Shown: positions 17,264 to 25,657, numbered from the stretch's first letter. The stretch is 64,000 nt of DNA from Gabonibacter massiliensis (GCA_001487125.1 LN913013.1:1901110-1965109), one strand, 5' to 3'. A program made the numbers and translations. The notes: a model not told the origin generated them from the letters alone.

Positions 17264-19047
17264 AAGTCTATATGAACAAAGATCAACACCTGTCAGATGT
17301 GCTACCCGTCATTCCAGACAACACGATACTGGATAAAAAGATCACTGGTTGCGGGGCAACTTATGGCGAGATCAAGGCAGACCGCCACTCCATAATAATA
17401 GAGCCTAACGTTCCTGTGATAAAAGGCAAATATTCTAAGCCAGAGCATGGAGAAGATAACCTGCTTGGAGTTCATGAAGGAGTTTACAGGGAACAGGTTA
17501 TCAATTACCTTCACCAGAGTATCAAGGAGAATAGGCGATTCAAGATTCTATCCACCCCAGAGAGTTTTCAAAAGGTCAAGGAAGCCTTTAGCGTTCTGGA
17601 TATAGACATGAAGGAGGAATGTTTCCTGTTGTTTGACGAGTGTCACAAGGTGGTGAAGGACGTGGATTACAGGGAGGATATAACCCTGCCTTTCGATGAC
17701 TTTTTCCAGTTTAAAAGTAAGGCTCTGGTATCCGCTACACCAGTAAAATTTAGTGACCCTAGATTCAACACGTTTAAAACCATGGAGGTTGTACCAGCTT
17801 ACAACATCCAAAAGACTATCAACCTTTATCCCACCAATAATATTCTGGAAACATTAAAGGAAGTAATCCAGCGGGAAGGTAAGATATGTTTCTTTATAAA
17901 CAGCACTGACATCATAGACTCTATAATGAACACCCTGCAAATAAAGGAAGAATCAACCGTCTTCTGTGCCCCTAAAAGCGTGGAGAGATTAAACGTTAAA
18001 GGATTCATGAACGCCCATGAGGACTGGAAAGAGGAAAGTATGAAGAAATACAATTTCTTTACCAGCAGGTTCTATTGCGCCCTCGATATAGAGATGCAAG
18101 AACGTCCCACGGTTGTAATGGTAACAGATTTGTACCATGCCACCCATACCATGCTCGACCCCAGAACAGACATCTGGCAAATAATCGGGAGATTCAGGAA
18201 TGGAGTGGCAGACGTGTATCACGTCACCAACTTTAACCAGAACTTGCCAGTACAGTCTATTACCGATTTAAAAGAACAAATCTCTATCATGGAACAGGTA
18301 CATGATTATCTCCAGCTACAATACGATCATGCCTCTAATAGGAATGCTAGAATAGTGTACATGGAAACCTTGAAGTCACATCCTTATAAAAAGTTTCTAG
18401 GCAGGAACGATCAAAAGGATTGGCAGTTAATAGATAATTATATTGATGAAGGTATAGTGACATCATTTTATAATAGCGTTGACAGACTACTGGATGGCTA
18501 CAACCAGAATAATGATTACAAGATAAATTACATCAGGGGAGGTTACCACAAGGCAAGCGAGAAGCTGGAAAAGTTAGTTGTTGCCAGCAAGTCTAAAACC
18601 ATCAAGGAAAAGAAGAAGGTTATGGTAGAACTGCTGGAATTAATCAAGGACATGGATTCCGAATCAAAGAGGCAATGGAAGGATCAGTTGTTTCAGACCG
18701 ATCCATTTATAGTAGAAGCGTTTGAATTACTCGGCAAGGAAACGATAGAAGAACTAGGGTATTCCAATCAGAAAATAAAAGAGGCTATAATTCTGGCAAG
18801 ATACAGGAAAAATACCACTAGCACGGCATTTATAGAATTGATAAAGAATACCTTTATAGCTGGTGGCAAGTACAAGCTAGATGAAATAAAGGAAACGATC
18901 ATCTCTATATACCAGAAACTAGGTATAGCCCCTTTAAAAAGAGTAACCGCACGAACCCTTGACGAGTTCTTTGATACCGAGGAAATATGGATCGGGAAAG
19001 CCAGTAACAGGAAGAGAGCCTTATACATTGTTAAATCTAAAATATAG
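17260..19047 (+). CDS. SF2 helicase-like protein with degenerate Walker A
   Basis: 595 aa from the ATG at 17260, which overlaps the preceding stop (ATGA). Visible motifs: a Walker A-like ITGCGATYGEI (28-38) lacking the usual GKT, DECH box FDECHK (125-130), motif III SATP (158-161), and motif VI QIIGRFR (307-313). Residues ~320-595 are helical and unassigned. The fold is that of DEAD/DEAH-type superfamily 2 proteins. Without the Walker A Lys, ATP hydrolysis is uncertain. Likely works on element DNA or RNA with the coupled paralogue (inference). The track-style upstream extension of 32 residues is only antisense to good sense: it reads the paralogue 3 gene in another frame. Confidence 0.78.
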   Translation: MKVYMNKDQHLSDVLPVIPDNTILDKKITGCGATYGEIKADRHSIIIEPNVPVIKGKYSKPEHGEDNLLGVHEGVYREQVINYLHQSIKENRRFKILSTPESFQKVKEAFSVLDIDMKEECFLLFDECHKVVKDVDYREDITLPFDDFFQFKSKALVSATPVKFSDPRFNTFKTMEVVPAYNIQKTINLYPTNNILETLKEVIQREGKICFFINSTDIIDSIMNTLQIKEESTVFCAPKSVERLNVKGFMNAHEDWKEESMKKYNFFTSRFYCALDIEMQERPTVVMVTDLYHATHTMLDPRTDIWQIIGRFRNGVADVYHVTNFNQNLPVQSITDLKEQISIMEQVHDYLQLQYDHASNRNARIVYMETLKSHPYKKFLGRNDQKDWQLIDNYIDEGIVTSFYNSVDRLLDGYNQNNDYKINYIRGGYHKASEKLEKLVVASKSKTIKEKKKVMVELLELIKDMDSESKRQWKDQLFQTDPFIVEAFELLGKETIEELGYSNQKIKEAIILARYRKNTTSTAFIELIKNTFIAGGKYKLDEIKETIISIYQKLGIAPLKRVTARTLDEFFDTEEIWIGKASNRKRALYIVKSKI

Positions 19048-19051
19048 GATG

Positions 19052-19100
19052 CACATTTTTCAGGTAAAAATAGTTTTATAGCCCCTAGATAAAAAATGTG
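19052..19100. other. Inverted repeat upstream of acetyltransferase gene
   Basis: CACATTTTT (19052-19060) and AAAAATGTG (19092-19100), 9 bp perfect, spacer 31. It ends 14 bases before a -7 box, so an operator is plausible. Confidence 0.4.
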
Positions 19101-19114
19101 TATTATTATTTTCT

Positions 19115-19122
19115 TATCTTTG
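19115..19122 (+). promoter_or_regulatory. -7 element of acetyltransferase gene
   Basis: TATCTTTG, perfect TAnnTTTG, 37 bases before the ATG at 19160. Confidence 0.5.
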
Positions 19123-19159
19123 AACACACAAGTATATAGTGATATTTAAAACAGATTGT

Positions 19160-20164
19160 ATGTGGTTCAAACAAGTTACATGTGATAATTGCTTCACCCC
19201 ACTTGAAAATACAGGGCGGCATAATTGTTATATATTACTTCGAGTTAGGGGACACAAAGTAATAACTTCTGATACATCATTTAGAAGTTATCTGCCTTAC
19301 CAACAGTTATATCCTTTCCCATTTGCGACATTTAATCAAACAAAGCCATATGGTAATATATACATGTACTCTGTTGCACAAGAGGATCTAACACTTAATG
19401 TTAAAACATGGTTCTGCGACAACGAATGTGCTTACGAATATGCCAAGCAAAAGAATTATTTAATGTTATATTATGACGAAACATTAAATTCTGTGCGTGC
19501 GATAACTCCACATTTAGCTCAAATAAACGCAGAATTAAATAACGCCCCTCTTAGGGGGCTAACATTTCCTTGGAATAGAGAATGGATTATTTCTCACAAC
19601 AAATACAAAAACTTGGAGATGTACAATAAGCATGTTTCGTTTCCTAAATTGCCCATTAATTTCTTAAGCCTAGATTTATGTTCTCCCAATGACGCTAGTG
19701 CTTATCTAGATATGCTTAAAGATGATAGTTTTAGAAAATCATTTTGGGGAACAACCGAGGTACCAATAAGAACAGAAACACAGATAAAAGGACATATTGC
19801 TTCAATGAACGTGGCGTATGGACGTCGTTTAGGATTAGAATGGGTTATCAAGCACGATCTTTATGCCATTGGATTTATTCGAATGTATTGTACCAATCCT
19901 TCCGATCCATATAATTGGTATGTTGAATTTGGGATAAAAAAGGAATATCAAAATAGAGGATACATGGGGCATGTATTAAGTTGTGTATTGGATTGGGCTA
20001 GAGTGAATGGACTGGATAAAGTGTATGCGATTTGTGAAACGTCTAATACGCCTTGTCAAAAGTTACTGAAAGGTGTTCCTTATTCAACATCTTTTTCCAC
20101 TATACATGCACACGATACATATGCAGGAGAACGAGATATGTTTAGATATGGGATATGTTTATGA
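19160..20164 (+). CDS. GNAT acetyltransferase with N-terminal Cys-rich domain
   Basis: 334 aa from the ATG at 19160 (an upstream GTG at 19139 is less likely). The N-terminal half has CDNC (residues 8-11) and a later WFCDNECAYEYAKQ, a C2-C2-type spacing that may hold a zinc ion. Residues ~175-330 form a GNAT domain with the acetyl-CoA-binding stretch EFGIKKEYQNRGYMGHVL and then VYAICETSNTPCQKLL. The substrate is unknown. Isolated transcription unit within the element; could be a modifying enzyme or a GNAT-type effector. Confidence 0.75.
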   Translation: MWFKQVTCDNCFTPLENTGRHNCYILLRVRGHKVITSDTSFRSYLPYQQLYPFPFATFNQTKPYGNIYMYSVAQEDLTLNVKTWFCDNECAYEYAKQKNYLMLYYDETLNSVRAITPHLAQINAELNNAPLRGLTFPWNREWIISHNKYKNLEMYNKHVSFPKLPINFLSLDLCSPNDASAYLDMLKDDSFRKSFWGTTEVPIRTETQIKGHIASMNVAYGRRLGLEWVIKHDLYAIGFIRMYCTNPSDPYNWYVEFGIKKEYQNRGYMGHVLSCVLDWARVNGLDKVYAICETSNTPCQKLLKGVPYSTSFSTIHAHDTYAGERDMFRYGICL

Positions 20165-20299
20165 TTGCTAGTATGGCATTGTTGGATTTTAATTTATTGC
20201 TTTTTTAAGAACGAGTAGGTAGTATCCAGTCAGGTTTATTATAGAATAGATAGTTTGAGTCATTTCCTAACTCTATCTTTCTAGAATGTCTATGTTGAG

Positions 20300-20331
20300 T
20301 TTGTCTGTGAAAATTGTATATATTATCTTTG
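20300..20331 (+). promoter_or_regulatory. Consensus promoter of leader RNA
   Basis: TTTG (20300-20303), 20 bases, TATCTTTG (20324-20331): a perfect Bacteroidota promoter. Transcription would start near 20338, more than 140 bases before the next ORF. Confidence 0.75.
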
Positions 20332-20337
20332 TACCAT

Positions 20338-20440
20338 CTTAATAATCAAAGCATACCATTTGAAACAACTATATAAAAGATTCCTGTTACTCCTTGCAAG
20401 TCCACCTGTAAGGAGTAATTTTTGGTCTTCAAATGGCACT
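20338..20440 (+). ncRNA. Candidate structured leader RNA or small RNA with terminator
   Basis: Downstream of the consensus promoter an outer stem CCATTTGAA (20356-20364) / TTCAAATGG (20428-20436) encloses an inner stem TTACTCCTT (20387-20395) / AAGGAGTAA (20410-20418) followed by six T. The inner stem is a proper intrinsic terminator; the outer 9-bp stem closes over it. It could be a free ~85-nt RNA or an attenuator for the 63-aa gene at 20481. The inner arm AAGGAGTAA also resembles a ribosome-binding sequence. No known family recognised. Confidence 0.5.
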
Positions 20441-20480
20441 AAACTAGATACACCATACTAACTAATCAAACTATTAAATC

Positions 20481-20672
20481 ATGTACACTTACGAGCGATT
20501 AAGGCGATTAGCCATACAATCTGGCGTCCCTGATAACAAGGTATCCATAGGATTCTGGATAAAGTTTAAAGGGCTGAAAAAGATTAAAAAACAGGTAGAT
20601 AAAGTAAGGAAGATATACTACGTCCCAGATGAGAATACTAGAATCCAGATACTACCACCTTGTAAAGATTAA
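20481..20672 (+). CDS. Small basic protein (63 aa), unknown
   Basis: Strongly basic in the middle (FKGLKKIKKQVDKVRKIYYV), with an N-terminal RLRRLAIQSGVPDNKVSIGFW that could be a helix-turn-helix start. The size and charge fit an excisionase or small DNA-binding protein, but no family motif is certain. Preceded by the structured leader at 20338-20440. Confidence 0.55.
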   Translation: MYTYERLRRLAIQSGVPDNKVSIGFWIKFKGLKKIKKQVDKVRKIYYVPDENTRIQILPPCKD

Positions 20673-20773
20673 TCTATAAAGCTACATGATATAACTGTAT
20701 TTCATGTAACCAGAGATTCCAACTTGAAATAAAGAGATTATCCAACCATAAAGATCGATATTTAAAAATTAGG

Positions 20774-20842
20774 GATTTGACGGGGTATGCTTTTGGGGAA
20801 TTGACAGGGTACATACTATTAACTAGTAAACTAATAACTAGT
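20774..20842. other. Origin-like repeat tract upstream of Rep-like gene
   Basis: Two iteron-like direct repeats TTGACGGGGTA (20777-20787) and TTGACAGGGTA (20801-20811), 24 bp apart, then two AACTAGT copies (20821-20827, 20836-20842) in an AT-rich segment. Just downstream is an AGGCT/AGCCT small inverted repeat. The layout next to a winged-helix initiator-like gene fits a replication origin or autoregulatory operator. Confidence 0.45.
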
Positions 20843-20941
20843 ATTGGTGTTACAGGCTTGCCAGCCTATCCCACGAGATAAAAGCAGAACCAGAGAATCC
20901 ATAGATCATTTTTAGATGGTTGTTTCAAACTGGAATTAATA

Positions 20942-21880
20942 ATGGCGAATGAAGGAGAAAAGAAGGATTATAGAATCATAACGAGAGATATTGCAGGTAA
21001 ACTGAACCTAGATGAAACTTATACATTTACATGGTTACTTTTTAAATCAGATTATGAAACAGGTGAATCCCATGTACAGAGGGAAACACTTCGTGAGGTT
21101 ACTGGCATTAAAGATGTCGATACCATTTCCAAGTACACTGCCAAATTTGAAGCTTTAGGTTTCCTGCATAAAGAGTATAATTACAGGAATAATGAAGGAC
21201 AGTTAACCACACCCGTTACATATCATGTAGACATTCCAAAAAGTAACTGGGTCAGGTTCAAGAAAGATTTATTACTGGAAGATATTCCTGATGAATTGAA
21301 AGCCTTCCTAGTGCTACTTAAATGTTTATGTATCAATAATACCAATATCACTTGCTATAACAAAACAGAAATATCTAGGCGATTAAACTTATCTCCAAAA
21401 ACCGTAAAGAAATATATAGATTTGGCAATAAAGTATCATAAATTGGTGGAAGTTAATAATTTCTTCCTAATCACGGATAACAACATCATACTGGATACTC
21501 CACATTCTAAAAGTAATTTTGGACTGAGAACTTTTGATAAGTTAGCCAGAGAGAAGTATGACATTATATATAACTATTGTATAGAGAAGAATGTTATCCC
21601 ACCTCCATACGATTTCAAGCTAATGGAAGTGTTATGTATTCACAGGTACGATCAACCAGAAGAGGAACTGGAAGCTGCCATTAAGAATAGAAATAAAAAT
21701 GCCCAAAAGCATTATAACTATTATTCATTGAAATATAACCTACCTAAATTATGCCCTAACCTGCCACCTCAAATACATAGTTTACAATATTTCCTTACTT
21801 CATTGATAAATACTAAATGTTATAAAGAGAGGGCTTCTAGCCAAGAAAAAGAGGTGGAAAAAACAGTACTGTATTTCTAA
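20942..21880 (+). CDS. Rep-like winged-helix protein (312 aa)
   Basis: The N-terminal ~100 residues (ITRDIAGKLNLDETYTFTWLLFKSD ... LREVTGIKDVDTISKYTAKFEALGFL) have the arrangement of a winged helix-turn-helix as in replisome-organiser and replication-initiator proteins. A second HTH is visible at about residues 135-165 (YNKTEISRRLNLSPKTVKKYI). The C-terminal third is helical. Position next to iteron-like repeats supports a role in starting replication of the excised element. A transcription regulator is the alternative. Confidence 0.6.
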   Translation: MANEGEKKDYRIITRDIAGKLNLDETYTFTWLLFKSDYETGESHVQRETLREVTGIKDVDTISKYTAKFEALGFLHKEYNYRNNEGQLTTPVTYHVDIPKSNWVRFKKDLLLEDIPDELKAFLVLLKCLCINNTNITCYNKTEISRRLNLSPKTVKKYIDLAIKYHKLVEVNNFFLITDNNIILDTPHSKSNFGLRTFDKLAREKYDIIYNYCIEKNVIPPPYDFKLMEVLCIHRYDQPEEELEAAIKNRNKNAQKHYNYYSLKYNLPKLCPNLPPQIHSLQYFLTSLINTKCYKERASSQEKEVEKTVLYF

Positions 21881-22000
21881 GAAGCAACTTCATAATTTTA
21901 CGTGAATAGAAAAACAGAATCCAGATATAAATATTTAATCTGAATCCTGCTTTCTTCTGTTTGTACTATATTATAAAAGGGCAAGCCTTTATCGTTAATT

Positions 22001-22531
22001 TTAACTATAATAACGTTTAGAATGTCTTTTACGCTTACTTGATGAAGTTGAAAAATATCTTCTTGCCAAGAAGTAAAACAGTACAGATATAGATATAACA
22101 GATTCAAAATTAATATCTATATCAATATGTGGATTTATAGAAAAATATATATTAATCGCTGTATTATAAATTTCTGTTTGCTTTTGCTCTACAATATCAC
22201 GATTATTAAACAACAACCTGCAAATATTCGTAATATCATTCAAATTCTTATCAGATAATTCTTGACAGGGACCTTGGCTTGAAATAAAATAATTACTTAT
22301 ACAAATTTTAGCTAGTTCTTCTCTGTCTTTTGTTGTAGTTCGTAGCACTGGCTCCCATTCTATTATTATTTGTTTTAAATAATAGTCATCAATACGATTC
22401 ATAAATAATTGGTTTGCGATGTCCAGTATCACGGGATCATAACAATTTATATTGTTACCACCCTCTATTTTCTCTGCCTTAAATGTTGTTTCTTCTACAA
22501 ACATTTGCTCTAAATTAAATGATATAATCAT
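22001..22531 (-). CDS. Unknown 176-aa protein on the opposite strand
   Basis: Runs against nearly all other element genes. The N-terminus is acidic (LEQMFVEETTFKAEKIEGG), the middle is helical with several Cys, and there is a hydrophobic stretch FESVISISVLFYFLARRYF near the C-terminus followed by a basic Ser/Lys/Arg tail. This could be one C-terminal membrane anchor. No family recognised. It converges on the Rep-like gene. Confidence 0.5.
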   Translation of the reverse strand: MIISFNLEQMFVEETTFKAEKIEGGNNINCYDPVILDIANQLFMNRIDDYYLKQIIIEWEPVLRTTTKDREELAKICISNYFISSQGPCQELSDKNLNDITNICRLLFNNRDIVEQKQTEIYNTAINIYFSINPHIDIDINFESVISISVLFYFLARRYFSTSSSKRKRHSKRYYS

Positions 22532-22778
22532 ATAACTTGAAATTTAATTACATTACAAATATAAGAAATTTAATATAATTTCTATTCAATCTATATTACT
22601 ACCTTACACCCCAGAAGAATATCACAACCATATATATACCTACCCTCTATAAAACACCCCCTCCCTTTAATTTCAGGTTGGCATTATATATAATAGAGTA
22701 TTCCACGCTAGAGTAGTGTACCATTTACATCCCCCACCCATCTCTGGAAAAAAATCAATTAATTAAAAGCAAACTATC

Positions 22779-23249
22779 ATGTTAAAAAAAGATTTTGAAG
22801 TGAACAAGGTTATGATGCCCAAATGTTTTTCAGACATTAGTAAATCTAAACTGGCTGGCAAACTGGTCACGTTACCAGCACCTCCAAAAGTGGGTGATAT
22901 TCTAAAAGTTATTGGATTCAAGGGTGAAGACCCAACAAGTATTTCCCTCTCCTGCATGAAAGGGGATGAAAGGGTAGATATTAGAATCCGTAACATGGTG
23001 AAAGGTTCCAAGCAAACAGGGATAACACCCGATGATGTCCCGTGTGACCCTGTTATAGAGGAACAGTATAAAGACAGGCTACAATACATTTACCCTCTGG
23101 CAGTAAATACCAGTTACGAGGATTTGTTTTCTATCCTAGACGGGCAAACTATTATTTGCTGTGGTAGCATGGAAACGCCTGCCAGTTACAACGGGAACGA
23201 GTACACGCTAACGGTATGGAAATTCGCCATACTGTTTGATGAAGAGTAG
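22779..23249 (+). CDS. Unknown 156-aa element protein
   Basis: Soluble, no recognised domain. Strand-rich N-terminal part (LVTLPAPPKVGDILKVIGFKG) and a C-terminal ICCGSMETPASYNGNEYTLTVWKFAILFDEE suggest a small beta-rich fold, possibly OB-like. Ends in a strong terminator. Lies in the Rep / RadC-like / DUF3871 block. Confidence 0.65.
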   Translation: MLKKDFEVNKVMMPKCFSDISKSKLAGKLVTLPAPPKVGDILKVIGFKGEDPTSISLSCMKGDERVDIRIRNMVKGSKQTGITPDDVPCDPVIEEQYKDRLQYIYPLAVNTSYEDLFSILDGQTIICCGSMETPASYNGNEYTLTVWKFAILFDEE

Positions 23250-23270
23250 AGAGTAATCTCTACTTTTTTT
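23245..23270 (+). terminator. Intrinsic terminator after 156-aa gene
   Basis: AGTAGAGA-GTAA-TCTCTACT, perfect 8-bp stem then seven T; the stem overlaps the stop codon. Confidence 0.85.
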
Positions 23271-23502
23271 GTAAAAGCATTATTCTACTAAAATAATCCT
23301 TTAGTGGAGAAGGAACAGGGACAGGGAGCGCAGTGGATAGGGGGAAGATATTGTTATACCAAAGTGAAGAGAACATTGACTTTCTAAACAGGCAGTATAA
23401 ACAAGAATCTTTCCTCTCCATTGCCAAACCTGATAAACTTACAACTCTCTAAATTTCATTACCATTAACGTATTCAAATTAAAAATCAAGTAAAACAATA
23501 TC

Positions 23503-23955
23503 ATGAATGAAGAATTAATGAAAGTACCAGTAGTAGAACTGGTGTACAGGAATAATATTAAACCTTCTAAAAGGTATAAAATAGTAACCGCTAAAGACGT
23601 TCACGAGTTACTGGTTTCCCCGTTTAAAGATACCATAGAGCACCATATCTCAACTAGAGTTATCCTGTTAAATGGGAGGAATCAAGTGTTGGGAATATCT
23701 ACTGTAAGTGAAGGTGCGTTATCTTACAACATCACTGATATTAGATTTATAGTACAACTGGCGGCACTCTCTAATTGTAAGAGTTTAATAGTTTGTATAA
23801 ATCAACCTTCTGGTGATATAAAGCCAACTAAACAGGATGATGAACTGGTACAACAGGTAAAGATTGCACTTTCATACATAGATGTAGAGTTACTGGATTA
23901 CGTTCTCTATTATGAAGAGGGGTATTACAGTTATTCAGCTAACGGTAAGATATGA
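23503..23955 (+). CDS. RadC-like JAB-domain protein with lost metal ligands
   Basis: 150 aa. The fold signature of the RadC/JAB family is clear: STRVILLNGRNQVLGISTVSEG, DIRFIVQLAALSNCKSLIVC, then INQPSGD (residues 99-105), with TKQDDELVQQVKIAL following. In active members this loop is HNHPSGD with a downstream Asp; here both His are replaced (I99, Q101). So the zinc site is probably gone and a peptidase-like activity is unlikely. RadC-like genes are common on Bacteroidales mobile elements (known), where their role is unclear. Confidence 0.8.
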   Translation: MNEELMKVPVVELVYRNNIKPSKRYKIVTAKDVHELLVSPFKDTIEHHISTRVILLNGRNQVLGISTVSEGALSYNITDIRFIVQLAALSNCKSLIVCINQPSGDIKPTKQDDELVQQVKIALSYIDVELLDYVLYYEEGYYSYSANGKI

Positions 23956-23962
23956 AAATTTA

Positions 23963-24026
23963 GGTTGGTGAATTTTTGTCTGGATTGGTATATATAGCCA
24001 ATAAAAGCAATAATCCTCACCACCAA
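23963..24026. repeat. TTGGTG/CACCA palindromic unit 1
   Basis: GGTTGGTG, central TATATATA (23989-23996), CACCACC; 64 bp. TTGGTG to CACCA distance is 53 bases. Confidence 0.55.
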
Positions 24027-24129
24027 TAGAACGTAAACAATAAATATATTTCCATTGTTATTTTTTAACTGGCATAACGCTAGAGAATAAATAAAACAAG
24101 TAAAAGTGATAATGAACTTTATAAATCAA

Positions 24130-24189
24130 GGTTGGTGGAGAATTTATGAATTGTATATATAAACTGAAATTTCAAATATTTCCACCACC
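24130..24189. repeat. TTGGTG/CACCA palindromic unit 2
   Basis: GGTTGGTGGA, central TATATATA (24154-24161), TCCACCACC; 60 bp, TTGGTG to CACCA distance 51. It ends 17 bases before the DUF3871 start. Confidence 0.55.
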
Positions 24190-24206
24190 GTTAAATAGAC
24201 TAGATT

Positions 24207-25262
24207 ATGAACACGTCAATATTAATTCCAAGCCAGAATGAAGGATTGTTGCCAGTTTTATTTGGCAGTAATAACGTCAAGCAAGAAGAACCCACCTACA
24301 CTGCTTATGAAGTGGTAAATGAACCAATTAAAAAAGATAAAAGGAGAAAACATTTCATAGAGGCTAACACTTCACCAGTAGATATGCTACATTTAAAGAA
24401 TGATTGTATCGTGCCAGTGTTCAGCAAGGATAACGAGATGACAATATCTCATCCAGCATTTATTGAAACGGTGCACAAGGTGGCGAGTGAATTGTTTAGA
24501 GGGGAAAGTATAGATGAACCTGATATAATGGTTAGCCATGTTATAAAAGGTAGGATTCCAGAAGCCATACATAAACCAGTATCTGAATTACTGGAAAGTG
24601 ACAAGACTATCTATTATGAAAGAATGGCGTTCGCTTTTGAAATACCCACTATTTATGAATCTATAAACGGTAACAGGGTTAATCTATGTATTACTGGTGT
24701 TAGGGCGTATAACAGGGAGAACCTCTATTCAAAGAAGACATCAGAAAGGTTCAGTGTAGCGATTGGATTCAAGAACAAGGTATGTTGTAACCTGTGTACT
24801 TTCACGGATGGTTTCCAGACTGATTTAAGAGCGATGAGTTACCATGATTTATTTAGAGGTGCGATGAAGTTATTCCAACAATATGATGCGGATAAACATT
24901 TAAGGTTGATGAAGAGTTTCACGGGTTCTTACCTCACTGAACATCAATTCGCACAATTCTTGGGTAAAAGTAGGTTGTATCAATGTTTACCTGCCAGAGA
25001 GAAGAAACATTTACCATGCATGGAGTTGACGGATAGCCAGATTAACATGGTGGCGAAGGCATATTACAACGATGACAATTTCAAGAGGGAGCATGGAGAG
25101 AATGAAATAAATTTGTGGAAATTCTATAACATGCTTACAGGTGCGAATAAATCTTCTTACATAGATAATTTCCTCGATAGGTCATTAAATGCCACGCAAT
25201 TAACGGAAGGAATAGATAGGGCGTTACATGGAGATAACACCTATAAATGGTTTATTGAATGA
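24207..25262 (+). CDS. DUF3871 family protein
   Basis: 351 aa. The segment DMLHLKNDCIVPVFSKDNEMTISHPAFI is characteristic of DUF3871 proteins found on Bacteroidales mobile elements. Further conserved-looking blocks are YNRENLYSKKTSERFSVAIGF and CCNLCTFTDGFQTDLRAMS. No catalytic motif is known. It follows the RadC-like gene, a common pairing, and is preceded by two palindromic units that may control it. Confidence 0.75.
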   Translation: MNTSILIPSQNEGLLPVLFGSNNVKQEEPTYTAYEVVNEPIKKDKRRKHFIEANTSPVDMLHLKNDCIVPVFSKDNEMTISHPAFIETVHKVASELFRGESIDEPDIMVSHVIKGRIPEAIHKPVSELLESDKTIYYERMAFAFEIPTIYESINGNRVNLCITGVRAYNRENLYSKKTSERFSVAIGFKNKVCCNLCTFTDGFQTDLRAMSYHDLFRGAMKLFQQYDADKHLRLMKSFTGSYLTEHQFAQFLGKSRLYQCLPAREKKHLPCMELTDSQINMVAKAYYNDDNFKREHGENEINLWKFYNMLTGANKSSYIDNFLDRSLNATQLTEGIDRALHGDNTYKWFIE

Positions 25263-25334
25263 AAACCGTTGGGAATAAATTCTTTTTATTCCACTGATTA
25301 GCCTAATTTTGCCACACAGCAACCCTAAATTGCG

Positions 25335-25365
25335 TTTGTTAGATGCTGAAATTTATTTACTTTTG
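25335..25365 (+). promoter_or_regulatory. Consensus promoter
   Basis: TTTG (25335-25338), 19 bases, TACTTTTG (25358-25365). It points at the two tiny ORFs and, ~290 bases further, the lipoprotein gene. Confidence 0.7.
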
Positions 25366-25406
25366 TGGTGTCATTCGGTTTACTGGATGGCGGACATATT
25401 GAATTA

Positions 25407-25466
25407 ATGGAAGCGTTTAGTTTCATCCTTTACGAAAAAACGACCAATTTTTATGCAGAGGGATAA
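25407..25466 (+). CDS. Possible 19-aa leader peptide
   Basis: MEAFSFILYEKTTNFYAEG, ATG 42 bases after the -7 box. Its end overlaps the start of the next small ORF by 14 bases, an arrangement typical of translational coupling. Too short to prove from sequence. Confidence 0.35.
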   Translation: MEAFSFILYEKTTNFYAEG

Positions 25467-25572
25467 ACGATACAAACGCTCATGCTTGCCGTATATATAC
25501 CTACTATATACATGGTTTAGCGTGGGGTTGCTGTTTATTTCTGCATGGGTTACTTGGTCGTACCTTTCGTAA
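25453..25572 (+). CDS. Possible 39-aa single-span membrane protein
   Basis: Starts with a basic stretch (MQRDKRYKRS) followed by ~25 hydrophobic and aromatic residues (YIYLLYTWFSVGLLFISAW), ending in YLS. That is the plan of a small inner-membrane protein or type I-like toxin. It follows a consensus promoter and overlaps the leader ORF. The reverse-strand ORF here (25404-25592) is likely a shadow. Confidence 0.4.
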   Translation: MQRDKRYKRSCLPYIYLLYTWFSVGLLFISAWVTWSYLS

Positions 25573-25657
25573 GATAAGCTAACAACTACCACGCTTTCTT
25601 ATTTATATTAATTACTTCTTGGGTGGTTGGAAGTAAAGATTAATTACAACATCAGAA

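Larger units (their letters stand above)
25263..25657 (+). other. 395-base stretch with a strong promoter and two possible tiny ORFs
   Basis: Contains a -7-like TAATTTTG (around 25290), the consensus promoter 25335-25365, and overlapping short ORFs at 25407-25466 and 25453-25572. A TATATATACCTAC motif near 25492 also occurs near 22636. No longer gene is convincing on either strand. Confidence 0.5.

Noticed and set aside
23271-23502. Short ORF remnant (about 39 codons from a GTG near 23331)
   Set aside because: No ATG or ribosome-binding site and no recognisable family. The gap is noted as non-coding, although a decayed gene end is possible.
25404-25592. 62-aa minus-strand ORF
   Set aside because: Antisense to the promoter-linked small ORFs, without promoter or ribosome-binding site of its own.
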